This document shows, one piece after another, positions 42,882 to 52,678 of a DNA stretch of 64,000 nt (its first letter is position 1; each line of letters starts with the position of its first letter). The stretch is from Didemnitutus sp041906465 (GTDB lineage Bacteria; Verrucomicrobiota; Verrucomicrobiia; Opitutales; Opitutaceae), in the NCBI GenBank assembly GCA_041906465.1, contig JAYRJE010000006.1:62001-126000 (forward strand), read 5' to 3'. A program made the translations under genes and the position numbers. Below the pieces are notes generated by a model. The model worked only from the letters and a program-made list of their open reading frames with translations. It was not told the origin of the DNA and did no database searches.

Positions 42882-42902
42882 TTTACCTGCGAAACGCTCG
42901 CG

Positions 42903-44003
<1,101 letters not shown>

Positions 44004-44067
44004 CGGCCTGTTTGTGGGCCGCCACGGCCGGTTTGCCAAGTCCCGCGACGCACCTAAATTCTCCCGC

Positions 44068-45006
44068 ATGGCCCAACGTATCGTTCTCGCTGGCGGCACC
44101 GGACTCATCGGCGCAGCCCTCGCGCGCCGGCTGCGCGAGCGCGGCACGGAGGTGGTCGTGCTCACGCGCTCGACGCCACGGCGCCGGGGGGACGGCGTGC
44201 GCGAAGTGCAGTGGGACGCCGCCGCCGACCCAAGTGCCACGGCGCGCCCGCCGCCCGAGTGGTGGCGCGAGATCGACGGCGCGCACGCTGTGATCAACCT
44301 CGCCGGCTCGACGATCGACTGCGTGCACACGCCCGAGAACCAGCGCCGCATTCTCACCTCGCGACTCGAGTCAGTGCGCGCGCTCGGCGCCGCCGTGCGC
44401 GCGTGCGCCGTGCCGCCGGCGGTGTGGGTGCAGACGAGCGCGGTCGGCATCTACGGGAACACCGAGCAGCGGTGCGCCGAAAACGCACCGGTCGGTTCCA
44501 GTTTCAAAGCCGACGTGTGCGTGCAATGGGAAGCGGCGTTCGCCACCGCGTGTCCGGCCGCGGTGCGCGACGTGGTGTTGCGCGTGGGCGTCGTGCTCGC
44601 GCGCAAAGGCGGCGCCTACCCGCCGCTGGCGCGCGTGACCCGGTGGTTCCTCGGCGGCGCGGCCGGCAACGGCCGGCAGGGCATCAGCTGGGTTCTGTTG
44701 GACGACCTCGAGGAAATATTCCTGCGGGCCGTGCATGACTCCACCATGCGCGGCGCCTACAACGCCTGTGCGCCCGAACCGGCGAGCAACGCCGCCTTCA
44801 TGCGCACGCTGCGCGAGGTGCTGCAGCGTCCGTGGGCCCCGCCTGCGCCCGCATTTGCCATCAAACTCATCGCACCGCTCGTGATGAGGACGGACGCGAG
44901 CCTGGTGCTCGAGGGACAATACGCCGTGCCCGCGCGCTTGCTGGCGGACGGCTTCCGCTTCAAGGCGGCGCGACTGACGTCGGCGCTCACCGCGCTCGCG
45001 GATTGA
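44068..45006 (+). CDS. TIGR01777-type SDR epimerase
   Basis: 312 aa from MAQRIVLAGGTGLIGAALA. Dinucleotide motif GGTGLIG; HAVINLAGSTIDC; then VQTSAVGIYGN with the Tyr of the SDR triad; and LEEIFLRAVHD. The C-terminal DUF1731-like segment (RPWAPPAPAFAIKLI... then DGFRFKAARLTSAL) is the family mark, as in the YfcH or SulA-type nucleoside-diphosphate-sugar epimerase group. Substrate not known. Confidence 0.9.
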   Translation: MAQRIVLAGGTGLIGAALARRLRERGTEVVVLTRSTPRRRGDGVREVQWDAAADPSATARPPPEWWREIDGAHAVINLAGSTIDCVHTPENQRRILTSRLESVRALGAAVRACAVPPAVWVQTSAVGIYGNTEQRCAENAPVGSSFKADVCVQWEAAFATACPAAVRDVVLRVGVVLARKGGAYPPLARVTRWFLGGAAGNGRQGISWVLLDDLEEIFLRAVHDSTMRGAYNACAPEPASNAAFMRTLREVLQRPWAPPAPAFAIKLIAPLVMRTDASLVLEGQYAVPARLLADGFRFKAARLTSALTALAD

Positions 45007-45013
45007 GCGAGTG

Positions 45014-45067
45014 AGGCAGGGCGAACCGTCCCGGTGAGCCGCGGCTCGGCGGGACGTCTCGCCCGCC
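45014..45067. repeat. GTAGGGCG-family hairpin, near-identical to 14646-14703
   Basis: GGCAGGGCGAACCGTCCCGG, then TGAGCCGCGGCTCGGCGGGA, ending CGTCTCGCCCGCCC. Matches the reverse complement of 14646-14703 with about six differences over 56 bases. It lies between two convergent genes. Confidence 0.85.
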
Positions 45068-45073
45068 CACGAC

Positions 45074-45346
45074 CTATACCGAGTATTTGCTGCGCACCGG
45101 ATCGCAGTCGCGCATGCCTTCGTAGGCGTGCACCGAGCCGGCGCTGTCGGCCCAGAGCGGCAGTTGGGCGTCGCGGGTCTTCTGCGTCTGGCAGATGTCG
45201 TTCTGCACTTCCGGATCGCGCGCCTGCAACATCAGGCGGTTGAGCGCCGCGTAGGCGACATCTTCGGGTTCGACGTGCAACAGCTTCGCGAGCCGCAACA
45301 CGGGATGCATCTCGGCATCTTCGAGATGAATTTTGATGGCGGACAT
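45074..45346 (-). CDS. Small conserved-looking protein of unknown function
   Basis: 90 aa from MSAIKIHLEDAEMHPVLRLA. A strong Shine-Dalgarno, AAAGGAGG, lies about 6 bp upstream of the ATG, which supports the gene and the start. The sequence is soluble and acidic: LHVEPEDVAYAALNRLML, then a Cys/Gln segment NDICQTQKTRDAQLPLWADS and CDPVRSKYSV at the end. No family recalled. It is divergent from the marC-like gene. Confidence 0.72.
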   Translation of the reverse strand: MSAIKIHLEDAEMHPVLRLAKLLHVEPEDVAYAALNRLMLQARDPEVQNDICQTQKTRDAQLPLWADSAGSVHAYEGMRDCDPVRSKYSV

Positions 45347-45473
45347 GGTGTCCTCCTTTTTTCGGGGTTGGAGCGGCAGTTTACTCTTCCGCCGCCCGCG
45401 CGACTGCGCAGGGATTGCGGAATCCCGCCGCTGGCGCGTTGCCTTTTCCTCACCGCACCGCAGCGTGGGCGGC

Positions 45474-46058
45474 ATGTTGGAATGGGCGCATAAATTTCTG
45501 CAGGCATTCATCCCGCTCTTCGTGGCGATCGACCCGATCGGGCTCGCCGCGATCTTCCTCGGGCTGGGGCAAAACCTGCCGCGTGAACGGCGCCAAAAGG
45601 TTGCCGATCAAGCCATCTGGACGGGCGGGTTGGTCGCGCTGGGTTTTCTCTTTCTCGGCACGTCAATCTTCGCGGCGCTCGGCATCTCGGTCGGCGATTT
45701 CCAGATCGCGGGCGGCCTGATCCTGTTCGTCATCGCGGCGAAGGACCTGCTCTCGTCCGCCGCCGAGGGGGAGAAGCTGCCCGAGGACTTTGGCGTCGTC
45801 CCGCTCGGCATGCCGCTCATCGCCGGCCCGGCCTCGATCACGACCTTGCTCGTGCTCGCGCAACGAGAGGATGTCGGTCTCGCTCCCACGCTCGCCGCGC
45901 TGGCCGTGAATCTCGTGCTCGTTGTCCTCGCGCTGCATTACAGCGAGTGGCTCGGTCGCAAGATCGGTCCGACCGGCATGCGCGCGATCTCGAAAATCAT
46001 CTCCATGCTCCTCGCCGCCATCGCGGTCTCCATGATCCGGCAGGGCTGGCGTTCCTGA
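45474..46058 (+). CDS. MarC family membrane protein
   Basis: 194 aa from MLEWAHKFLQAFIPLFVAID. Six hydrophobic helices. The pattern FIPLFVAIDPIGLAAIF, ISVGDFQIAGGLILFVIA and VPLGMPLIAGPASITTLLVL is typical of MarC/NAAT proteins, whose transport role is not settled. Its stop overlaps the ATG of the following serine hydrolase by one base (TGATG), so the two are probably an operon. Confidence 0.88.
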   Translation: MLEWAHKFLQAFIPLFVAIDPIGLAAIFLGLGQNLPRERRQKVADQAIWTGGLVALGFLFLGTSIFAALGISVGDFQIAGGLILFVIAAKDLLSSAAEGEKLPEDFGVVPLGMPLIAGPASITTLLVLAQREDVGLAPTLAALAVNLVLVVLALHYSEWLGRKIGPTGMRAISKIISMLLAAIAVSMIRQGWRS

Positions 46059-46969
46059 TGAAACTCCCCGCGTTCGTGCTCGCCACCGGTCTCGCTACTT
46101 CCGCTCTCGCCGCCGATTCCGCTCCGCTGCAACGCGTGGTCGACCGCGCCGTCGCCGACACCCGCGCGGAGTTCACCGCACCCGAGCTCAAGGCCGAGCA
46201 GCTCGCCGTCACCGTCGTCGACCTGCGCGGCCCCGCGCCCGTCGCGGCCGCCTACCGCGGCGACGCGCGCATCTATCCCGCGAGCGTCATCAAGCTCTTC
46301 TTCGCCGCCTACGCGCATCGTCGCATGGAAGACGGCCAGCTTGCCGACACGCCCGAACTGCGCCGCGGCCTGCGCGACATGATCGTCGACTCCTACAACG
46401 AAGCGACGAGCTACATCGTCGACGCCATCACCGGCACCACCAGCGGTCCCGAACTGCCGCCCGAGGAGCTGGCGAAATGGAGCGAACAGCGCGGCGCGGT
46501 GACGCGCTACTTCGCGGGCCTCGGTTACGCCAACGTCCTCGCGCAGCGCAAGACCTGGGGCGAAGGCCCTTACGGTCGCGAGCAGCAGGACATGGAAGCG
46601 CATCCGCCCGCGCGAAATTATCTTTCGACCGACGACACCGCGCGCTTGCTCGTGGAGATCGCGCAAGGCCGCTGCGTCTCGCCCGCGCGTTCGGCGCAGT
46701 TGCTCGAGCTGATGCGGCGCGATCCGTTCAAACCGGGCGACGATCCCGACTCGCAGGACATCGGCTTCACCGGGCCGGCGCTCTCGCCCGGCATGAAACT
46801 CTGGTCGAAAGCCGGATGGGTGAGCTGGGCACGGCACGACGCCGCACTGATCGAGCTGCCCGGCGGCGGCCGTGTGGTGATCGTGACCTTTACCGACGGA
46901 CGCGAGCACGCGAACAACCGGAAGATCATCGCGGCCGTCGCGCGGCGCGTGCTGGCAAATCTGCCGTGA
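46058..46969 (+). CDS. Exported class A beta-lactamase-like serine hydrolase
   Basis: 303 aa with a signal peptide (MKLPAFVLATGLATSALA). Catalytic SxxK in YPASVIKLFF; the second element is SYN in IVDSYNEATSY, in place of SDN; KAG in WSKAGWV replaces the KTG triad. Members of this fold are penicillin-binding proteins, beta-lactamases or peptidases. The departure from SDN and KTG makes true beta-lactamase activity uncertain. Translationally coupled to the MarC gene. Confidence 0.8.
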   Translation: MKLPAFVLATGLATSALAADSAPLQRVVDRAVADTRAEFTAPELKAEQLAVTVVDLRGPAPVAAAYRGDARIYPASVIKLFFAAYAHRRMEDGQLADTPELRRGLRDMIVDSYNEATSYIVDAITGTTSGPELPPEELAKWSEQRGAVTRYFAGLGYANVLAQRKTWGEGPYGREQQDMEAHPPARNYLSTDDTARLLVEIAQGRCVSPARSAQLLELMRRDPFKPGDDPDSQDIGFTGPALSPGMKLWSKAGWVSWARHDAALIELPGGGRVVIVTFTDGREHANNRKIIAAVARRVLANLP

Positions 46970-46992
46970 GCGCGGCGGCGCTGAGCGCGGCA

Positions 46993-47058
46993 GACTAAGG
47001 CAGGGCGCGTCGCCCTCAACGGCCCCGGGGACCGCGGGCGAGAGGAGAACGCCTGCAC
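46993..47058. repeat. GCAGGGCG-family degenerate hairpin
   Basis: AAGGCAGGGCGCGTCGCCCT, then GGCCCCGGGGACC and CGGGCGAGAGGAGAACGCCT. A more degenerate member of the GTAGGGCG group, between convergent genes. Confidence 0.5.
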
Positions 47059-47103
47059 GCAAGCGTGCCCACGCCGCCGAGCGAGCGGTTCGCTTGTGGC
47101 GAC

Positions 47104-48381
47104 TCAGTTCGCACCCGCCTCGAACAGCTGGCCGTTGATCACCGTGCCGACGCAGTGGCTGGTGTATTCGAACGGATCGCCGTCGTAGAGCGCGAGGTCG
47201 GCGTCCTTGCCTTTTTCGAGCGAGCCCACGCGGTCGGCGATGCCGAGAATTTTCGCGGCATCGATCGTCACGCTCGCGAGCGCGCCGTCGAAGCCCAGGC
47301 CCTTGCCCGCCGCCACCGCCGCTTCGAAGAGCACCACGCGCGTCTTCGGCACGTAGCTTTCGTAGCCGCTCTGGATCGCAAACGGAATACCGGCCGCGCG
47401 CAGCTTCGCGGCGGTGTCCATGGCGAGGTTCTCGGTGTCTTCGTTCGCGCGCGCCATGGTCGGATGCAGAATCACGGGGAAGCCGCTGGCCTTGATCTGG
47501 TCGAGCACGAGGTGCGCGTCGGCGGCGCCATCGAGCACAATCTTCACGTTGAACTCCTTCGCGAGCCGCAGCGCCGCGAGGATGTCGAGCTGCCGCTGGG
47601 CCGTGATGAGCAGCGGCTGCGAGCCATCGAGCGCACGCACTAAGGTTTCCATCTTCAAGTCGCGCGCGGGCCGCTTCGTCTCGTCCTTGGCTTCGCGCTT
47701 CTTCGCGTATTCCTGCGCCTTGATGAGTTCGGCGCGCAGCATCGCGACAGCCTTGGCGCGCGTGCCCGGAGATTTGGGTGGGCCCGCTTGACCGCCACCA
47801 CCCGGACCGTCAGCGCGGTTCAGGGCGGCGTTGCCGAGCGAGACCGCGGTCATCGCGGCGGGATTGATGACGTCGTGGTCGGTTTCGCGACCGACGGTTT
47901 TCACGATGATCGTCTGACCGGAAACGAGCGTGCCGGGGGCGTGACCGGTGTTGACAGTCGTGACACCGAAGCCGCGGACCCAGGCGACGAGCGGGTCCTG
48001 GGCGTTGTAGGCGTCGAGCGCGCGGAGTTCAGGCTGCACGGCGGCGGAGCGCTCGAGCATGTCCTGATCGTGCGGTTGGTTGAGCAGCCCGGACAGGCCG
48101 ACGGTGGCACGCGCATCGATGAGGCCGGGCGTGACGACCTTGGCGCGCACGACGCGGTGATCGGCCGTATACATCATGTCCTTGGCCGGTCCGACGTAGG
48201 CGATCTTGCCGTCGCGACCGACCAGCACGAGGCCGTCCTGGATCGGCGCGCCGGCCGCGGTGTGCAGCGTCTCGGCGTGAATCGCGAGCGGCATGGGGGC
48301 GGTGTCTGCGGCACGGAGGCCAGAGGAGTTGGCCGCAAAGAGGCACAAGGAGGCACAAAAAAGCGGAACGGACGCACGCAT
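47104..48381 (-). CDS. Amidohydrolase-family protein lacking metal ligands (probable pseudoenzyme)
   Basis: 425 aa from MRASVPLFCASLCLFAANSS. The fold follows its upstream neighbour: composite domain GLVLVGRDGKIAYVG, TPGLIDA, VRGFGVTTVNTGHAPGTLVSGQ, and RVGSLEKGKDADLALYDGDP at the end. But the metal-binding HxH (H86/H88 in the neighbour, DSHTH) is R91/T93 here (DARAT), and the second His-rich site (YHTHRHDD there) is LITAQRQLD. Hydrolase activity is therefore doubtful. The signal-peptide core is encoded by a CACAAAG-family repeat arm. It starts 107 bp after the neighbour ends, probably co-transcribed. Confidence 0.82.
   Translation of the reverse strand: MRASVPLFCASLCLFAANSSGLRAADTAPMPLAIHAETLHTAAGAPIQDGLVLVGRDGKIAYVGPAKDMMYTADHRVVRAKVVTPGLIDARATVGLSGLLNQPHDQDMLERSAAVQPELRALDAYNAQDPLVAWVRGFGVTTVNTGHAPGTLVSGQTIIVKTVGRETDHDVINPAAMTAVSLGNAALNRADGPGGGGQAGPPKSPGTRAKAVAMLRAELIKAQEYAKKREAKDETKRPARDLKMETLVRALDGSQPLLITAQRQLDILAALRLAKEFNVKIVLDGAADAHLVLDQIKASGFPVILHPTMARANEDTENLAMDTAAKLRAAGIPFAIQSGYESYVPKTRVVLFEAAVAAGKGLGFDGALASVTIDAAKILGIADRVGSLEKGKDADLALYDGDPFEYTSHCVGTVINGQLFEAGAN
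48329..48364. repeat. CACAAAG-family repeat arm overlapping a signal-peptide coding region
   Basis: GGCCGCAAAGAGGCACAAGG, then AGGCACAAAAAAGCGG. Closely resembles the left arm at 1558-1586. It is read on the minus strand as L-F-C-A-S-L-C-L-F-A-A-N of the amidohydrolase. Confidence 0.65.
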
Positions 48382-48383
48382 AG

Positions 48384-48460
48384 CTCTTGTAGGGGCGCAG
48401 CTTGTCTGCGCCCGGTTCGATTCGCGTGCGCCGGACGGGCGCGGACGAGCCGTGTCCCTG
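48384..48460. repeat. GTAGGGGCGCAG hairpins upstream of amidohydrolase
   Basis: GGGCGCAGCTTGTCTGCGCCC (48392-48412) is a clear hairpin, and a second degenerate part (GCGCCGGACGGGCGCGGACG) follows. It lies between the two amidohydrolase genes and abuts the start codon region of the downstream one. Confidence 0.7.
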
Positions 48461-48488
48461 CGAAGAAGCCGGAGCGAGAACGAAAAAT

Positions 48489-49841
48489 TCATTGGGCACC
48501 TCCGAAGAGTTCGGCGTTGGCATTGGCGATGATGTCCCAGGCGTTGCCGAAGCAGCAGAGCTGCACGCGGCGCGGGTCGCCGGCTCCGGCGCCGCCGAGC
48601 GCGTAGAGTTTGTCCTGCGGCTCGGCGAGATCGAAGACCTTCCGTCCCTCGACCCACGTTTGCTGCACGTGCGTGTAGACGCTCAGCGGATCGCCATCGA
48701 GGATGATGAAATCGGCGTCCTTGCCCGGTTCGAGCGAGCCGACGCGTTTTTCCAAGCCGAGCATTTTCGCGTTGGCGATGGTCAGGGCGCGGAGGGCACC
48801 ATCGCGCGTCATGCCGGCGCGAACCGCCAGACCGGCGGAGCGGAGGAAGTGGCGCGAGTCGGTGACGGAATCATCGGTGTGCAGGCCGACGAGCACGCCG
48901 GCTTTTTCGAGCACGGCGGGCGTCGTGAACGACATTTCCTTCGTCTCCAGTTTGCCGCCCGGGGAATCGACGACGATCACGGAGCAGGCGACGCCAGCTT
49001 GCGCGATTTCGTCGGCGACCTTCCAGCCTTCCGAAACGTGGTGCAACACGACCTTGAAGCCGAACTCCTTCGCCAGTCGCAGCACGGTGAGGATGTCGTC
49101 GTGGCGGTGCGTGTGGTATTGAACGACGCGCTGGCCGGCGAGCACCTCAGCCAGTTCCTCGAGCGCGAGATCGCGTGGTGGCAATTTGTCCGGATCGCCT
49201 TTGGCGCGCTCGATCTTTGCGCGGTATTCCTGGGCTTTGATGAACTGCTCGCGCACGAGAGCAGCGGACTTGCCGCGCGTGCCGGGAAAGTTCCCGGCCG
49301 GGCGCATCGAATTGGTGCCGTTGGCCATCTTGAGGCCGCCGGCGAGCGAGCCGTCGTCGTTCTTGATGAGAATGTCGTCGATCGTGCGCCCGTCGCGGAG
49401 TTTGGCGTAGACGGTCTGGCCGCTGATGAGGTGACCGGAGCCGGGCATCATGTTGGCGGTGGTAATGCCGCCGGCCTGCGCCTTTTGAATGGACGGACTC
49501 TGGGCGTCGATCGAGTCGAGCGCGCGAACGTCCGGCTGGATCGGGCTCGACGCATCGGCGCCGGCGGGGCCACCCGCGTGCGTGTGCGAGTCGACAAGAC
49601 CGGGCATGATGACCTTGCCGGTGACGTCGTGGATTTCAGCGTCGGCGGGGAGGGCGACTTTATCGGCGGAGCCGAGGGCGACGATCTTGCCGTCGGAGAC
49701 GACGAGCACGCCGTTGGAGACGGGCTCGCCGACGATGGGAATCAGGTGCGCGCCGCGGAAGACGAGCGTCTTCTCCTGCGCGCAAAGGCCCGCGGTCAGT
49801 CCGCCAAGGACCGCCAGGGGTAACAGGCGTCGAAAGGACAT
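48489..49841 (-). CDS. Exported amidohydrolase (imidazolonepropionase-like)
   Basis: 450 aa from MSFRRLLPLAVLGGLTAGLCA (signal peptide). Metal site VMPGLVDSHTHAGG (HxH at 86/88), then YHTHRHDDILTVLRLAKEFG and VVLHHVSEGWKVAD, LHTDDSVTDSRHFLR (late Asp) and RVGSLEPGKDADFIILDGDP. This is the order of the amidohydrolase superfamily with exported imidazolonepropionase-like or dipeptidase-like members. Substrate unknown. It pairs with a paralog downstream that has lost these ligands. Confidence 0.88.
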   Translation of the reverse strand: MSFRRLLPLAVLGGLTAGLCAQEKTLVFRGAHLIPIVGEPVSNGVLVVSDGKIVALGSADKVALPADAEIHDVTGKVIMPGLVDSHTHAGGPAGADASSPIQPDVRALDSIDAQSPSIQKAQAGGITTANMMPGSGHLISGQTVYAKLRDGRTIDDILIKNDDGSLAGGLKMANGTNSMRPAGNFPGTRGKSAALVREQFIKAQEYRAKIERAKGDPDKLPPRDLALEELAEVLAGQRVVQYHTHRHDDILTVLRLAKEFGFKVVLHHVSEGWKVADEIAQAGVACSVIVVDSPGGKLETKEMSFTTPAVLEKAGVLVGLHTDDSVTDSRHFLRSAGLAVRAGMTRDGALRALTIANAKMLGLEKRVGSLEPGKDADFIILDGDPLSVYTHVQQTWVEGRKVFDLAEPQDKLYALGGAGAGDPRRVQLCCFGNAWDIIANANAELFGGAQ

Positions 49842-49920
49842 GGCGGGCGACGATGCGAGGACGTCGCGCGGCGGCAAACGGGAAATCGAGATCGCGCCAA
49901 GCGATGAAGCCGCGCCGGCG

Positions 49921-50091
49921 TCAGTGCTTCAGCCGCGACTGGAGTTTCTTCACCTCGGGCGAGATCGCGCCGCAGGCGCCGGAGCTGCCGCAACCGGACT
50001 TCTTCTTCGGACCAAACCACGTCCACAGCAGATACGCCACGGCGAGGAGGGCGATGCCGGCGACGATCAGGGTTTGGAGGGAGGAAGACAT
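49921..50091 (-). CDS. FeoB-associated Cys-rich membrane protein
   Basis: 56 aa from MSSSLQTLIVAGIALLAVAY. One N-terminal membrane helix, then WFGPKKKSGCGSSGACGAI with two Cys. Matches the small FeoB-associated Cys-rich family found after feoB in many bacteria. It follows feoB by 132 bp filled with a repeat. The role in Fe(II) uptake is by association. Confidence 0.8.
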   Translation of the reverse strand: MSSSLQTLIVAGIALLAVAYLLWTWFGPKKKSGCGSSGACGAISPEVKKLQSRLKH

Positions 50092-50094
50092 CTC

Positions 50095-50214
50095 GAAGAA
50101 ACCACGAAACACACTAGACACACGAAAGGCGATCAGGCCTACGGAGCACACGAGACACACGGCTGCGGGCGATTTTCATTTTCGTGTGTTTGGTGTGTTT
50201 CGTGGTGATCACGC
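50095..50214. repeat. Word-type inverted repeat (ACACGAAA family) between feoB and its partner
   Basis: Left arm AACCACGAAACACACTAGAC ACACGAAAGG. Right arm TTTTCGTGTGTTTGGTGTGT TTCGTGGTG, with another ACACGAGACACACGG inside. Long imperfect hairpin in the feo transcript. Confidence 0.8.
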
Positions 50215-50223
50215 TTCTAAGTC

Positions 50224-52371
50224 TCAGAATCCGGCCGCGCGGCCGACTTGGTAGACGAGACAGCACACGACCCACGCGGTGCCCGTCATGTAGGCGACTT
50301 GGAAGAGCGGCCAGCGCCAGGAATTGGTCTCGCGCTTCACCACCGCGATGGTGCTCATGCACTGCATCGCGAAGACGTAATAGACCATCAGCGTGAGGCA
50401 CACGAGCGGCGTGAACAGCGGCGCACCGTCCGGCCACTGGGCCTTGCGCAAGGCATCGCGCAGCGGCGTGGTGTCCTCGTCGCTGCTTTCGACGCCGAAG
50501 ATCACACCCATCGAGCTGACGAATACCTCGCGCGCCGCGAACGACGTGATGAGGCCGATGCCCACGCGCCAATCGAAGCCGAGCGGCTTGATGACCGGCT
50601 CGATCACCCGCCCCGCCTGGCCGGCGAAGCTGTGTTCGATCTGCTGCGTCGGCGTGGCCGCGGGATCCGGGTGCTTCGGATACGTCGTCAGCACCCACAG
50701 CACGATCGAGATCGCGAGGATGATGGTGCCGGCGTTTTTCAGGAACAACCAGCCGCGCTCCACCATGTGACGCGTGATGTCCCAAAACCGCGGCGACTGA
50801 TAGGCCGGCAGCTCCATGATCATGTGCGGCGTGCCGCCCTTCACGAGGTAACGCTTGAACAGCCACGCGAACCCGAACGCTCCGAGCGTGCCGAGCGCAT
50901 ACATCACGAGCATCAGACCGGCCTTCTGCGTCGCGGGCACGGTTTCGCCCGGCAACAGCGTCGCGATCATCAACAAATAAACCGGCAGGCGCGCCGAGCA
51001 GCTCATCAGCGGCGCGACGAGAATCGTGACGAGTCGGTCGCGCGCGTTCTCGATCGTGCGCGTGGCCATGATGCCGGGAATCGCGCACGCATAGGAGCCG
51101 AGCAGCGGGATGAACGACCGGCCGTTCAGGCCGACTTTGCTCATCGGACGATCCATGATGAACGCCGCCCGCGCCATGTAGCCCGTGCTTTCGAGCAAGC
51201 CGACGAAGAAAAACAAAATGAGAATTTGCGGCAGAAACACGACGATGCCGCCCACGCCGCCGATGATGCCATCGGTCAGCAAATCGCGCAGATCGCCCGG
51301 CGTCATCGTGGTTTTCACCCATTCGCCGAGCGAAGCGACATGCTCGTCGATCCAGTTCATCGGGTATTCGGCGAGCGTGAAGATCGAGAAGAACATCACG
51401 CCCATGATCGCGGCGAACGCGACCCACCCCCAAATCGAATGGCAGAGCACGGCATCGATCTTGTCCGAAAGCGACGGGCCCGAATGGCGGTCACGGAGCA
51501 CGACGTCCTCGCACAGCACCTTGATCGCATCGTAGCGGCTGCGAATGAGGACGCCCGACCAGTCGGTGCCCTCCCTCGTCCAGCGCTCGCGCCAACCGGC
51601 CAGAATTTCCAGCGTGCGCGCCGAGTGCTGCTTCGAGCCGGCGACGCGCACCGAGTCGAAATCCGTCAGGAGCAACAACGCCTCGGCGCGTGCCACGAGC
51701 GGCGGGCGGGCGTCGTTTTGCACGAGCGAGGCTTGCAACTCCGCCACAGCCGGAGCGATCGGGCCGGGAACGTCCCAACGGTGTTTCGCGAGCGGCAGCT
51801 CGATGCGGCTCATCGCGAGGCGGAGTTCGACGAGACCCTTGCCGCGCACGGCTTCGCACGGGATCACGGGCACACCGAGTTCGCGCTCGAGCGCGGCAGG
51901 GTCGATCTTGATGCCAGCCTCGGCGGCCACATCCATCATGTTCAGCGCCACGATGACGGGGCGGCCGAGATCGAGGACTTGGTGGACGAGGTAGAGATTG
52001 CGCTCGAGGTTCGAGGCGTCGACGACGCACACGATGCGGTCCGGCTGCGGCGTATCCTCGCGGCGACCGAGCAACACGTCGCGCAACACCGCCTCGTCCG
52101 GCGAGCGCGCCGCGAGCGAGTAGGCGCCGGGCAAGTCGATGATCTGGATCGGGCGGCCGTGCTGCGAGAACGTGATGCCCGTTTTCTTTTCGACCGTAAC
52201 GCCCGGGTAGTTGCCCACCTTCTGCCGCAGACCGGTGAGGGCGTTGAAGAGCGTCGTCTTGCCGCAATTCGGGTTGCCGACGACGGCGTAAACCGGCGTG
52301 CGGTAAGCGGCGGCGGACGCCGGACGCTTCGCGGCCGACGCAGGGAGCGAGATGTGCGACGGAAGCTTCAC
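50224..52371 (-). CDS. feoB: Ferrous iron transporter FeoB
   Basis: 715 aa. Cytosolic G domain: VGNPNCGKTTLFNALTG (G1), NYPGVTVEKKTG (G2), IDLPGAYSL (G3), LNMMDVAAEAG (G4, NMMD); a GDI-like linker; then a membrane domain of about eight helices in two repeats, with the Gate motifs MSCSARLPVYLL and IPGIMATR, and SSMGVIFGVESSDE in a late loop. Imports Fe(II) across the inner membrane. A 52-bp gap separates it from feoA. Confidence 0.96.
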   Translation of the reverse strand: MKLPSHISLPASAAKRPASAAAYRTPVYAVVGNPNCGKTTLFNALTGLRQKVGNYPGVTVEKKTGITFSQHGRPIQIIDLPGAYSLAARSPDEAVLRDVLLGRREDTPQPDRIVCVVDASNLERNLYLVHQVLDLGRPVIVALNMMDVAAEAGIKIDPAALERELGVPVIPCEAVRGKGLVELRLAMSRIELPLAKHRWDVPGPIAPAVAELQASLVQNDARPPLVARAEALLLLTDFDSVRVAGSKQHSARTLEILAGWRERWTREGTDWSGVLIRSRYDAIKVLCEDVVLRDRHSGPSLSDKIDAVLCHSIWGWVAFAAIMGVMFFSIFTLAEYPMNWIDEHVASLGEWVKTTMTPGDLRDLLTDGIIGGVGGIVVFLPQILILFFFVGLLESTGYMARAAFIMDRPMSKVGLNGRSFIPLLGSYACAIPGIMATRTIENARDRLVTILVAPLMSCSARLPVYLLMIATLLPGETVPATQKAGLMLVMYALGTLGAFGFAWLFKRYLVKGGTPHMIMELPAYQSPRFWDITRHMVERGWLFLKNAGTIILAISIVLWVLTTYPKHPDPAATPTQQIEHSFAGQAGRVIEPVIKPLGFDWRVGIGLITSFAAREVFVSSMGVIFGVESSDEDTTPLRDALRKAQWPDGAPLFTPLVCLTLMVYYVFAMQCMSTIAVVKRETNSWRWPLFQVAYMTGTAWVVCCLVYQVGRAAGF

Positions 52372-52423
52372 GCGCGGAAGGTGGCGACGCGGCGCGAGTC
52401 GGCGCGCGAAAGGCGCATGGCGC

Positions 52424-52678
52424 TTACTTCGCGCCGGCCGGCAGACGCTCGACCAGGATGCTCATCGCCGCGCTGTGGTTGAGCGCCAGGCGAGTTCCGT
52501 TGACGAGGCAGAGGCTGGTGACGCTGCCCGAAATTTTGGTGACCAGCGCCGCCTCGCCGAAGCCCATCTCGCGCACGCGCTGGCAGAAACCTTCGTCGCC
52601 CGTCAGCCGACACACGCGCCCCGTCGAGCCGGCCGGCAGCTGGCAAAGTGGGGAGAGTTCCTTGAACGGCGTGGACAT
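52424..52678 (-). CDS. feoA: FeoA
   Basis: 84 aa from MSTPFKELSPLCQLPAGSTG. SH3-like beta-barrel: VCRLTGDEGFCQRVREMGFG, then ALVTKISGSVTSLCLVNGTRLAL. The REMGF motif is typical. Cytosolic partner of FeoB. First gene of the feo set. I see no clear Fur box in the 5' region. Confidence 0.92.
   Translation of the reverse strand: MSTPFKELSPLCQLPAGSTGRVCRLTGDEGFCQRVREMGFGEAALVTKISGSVTSLCLVNGTRLALNHSAAMSILVERLPAGAK

Noticed and set aside
46058..46969. Antibiotic-resistance beta-lactamase
   Set aside because: SxxK is present, but SDN and KTG are replaced by SYN and KAG; it is better described as a beta-lactamase-like serine hydrolase of unknown substrate.
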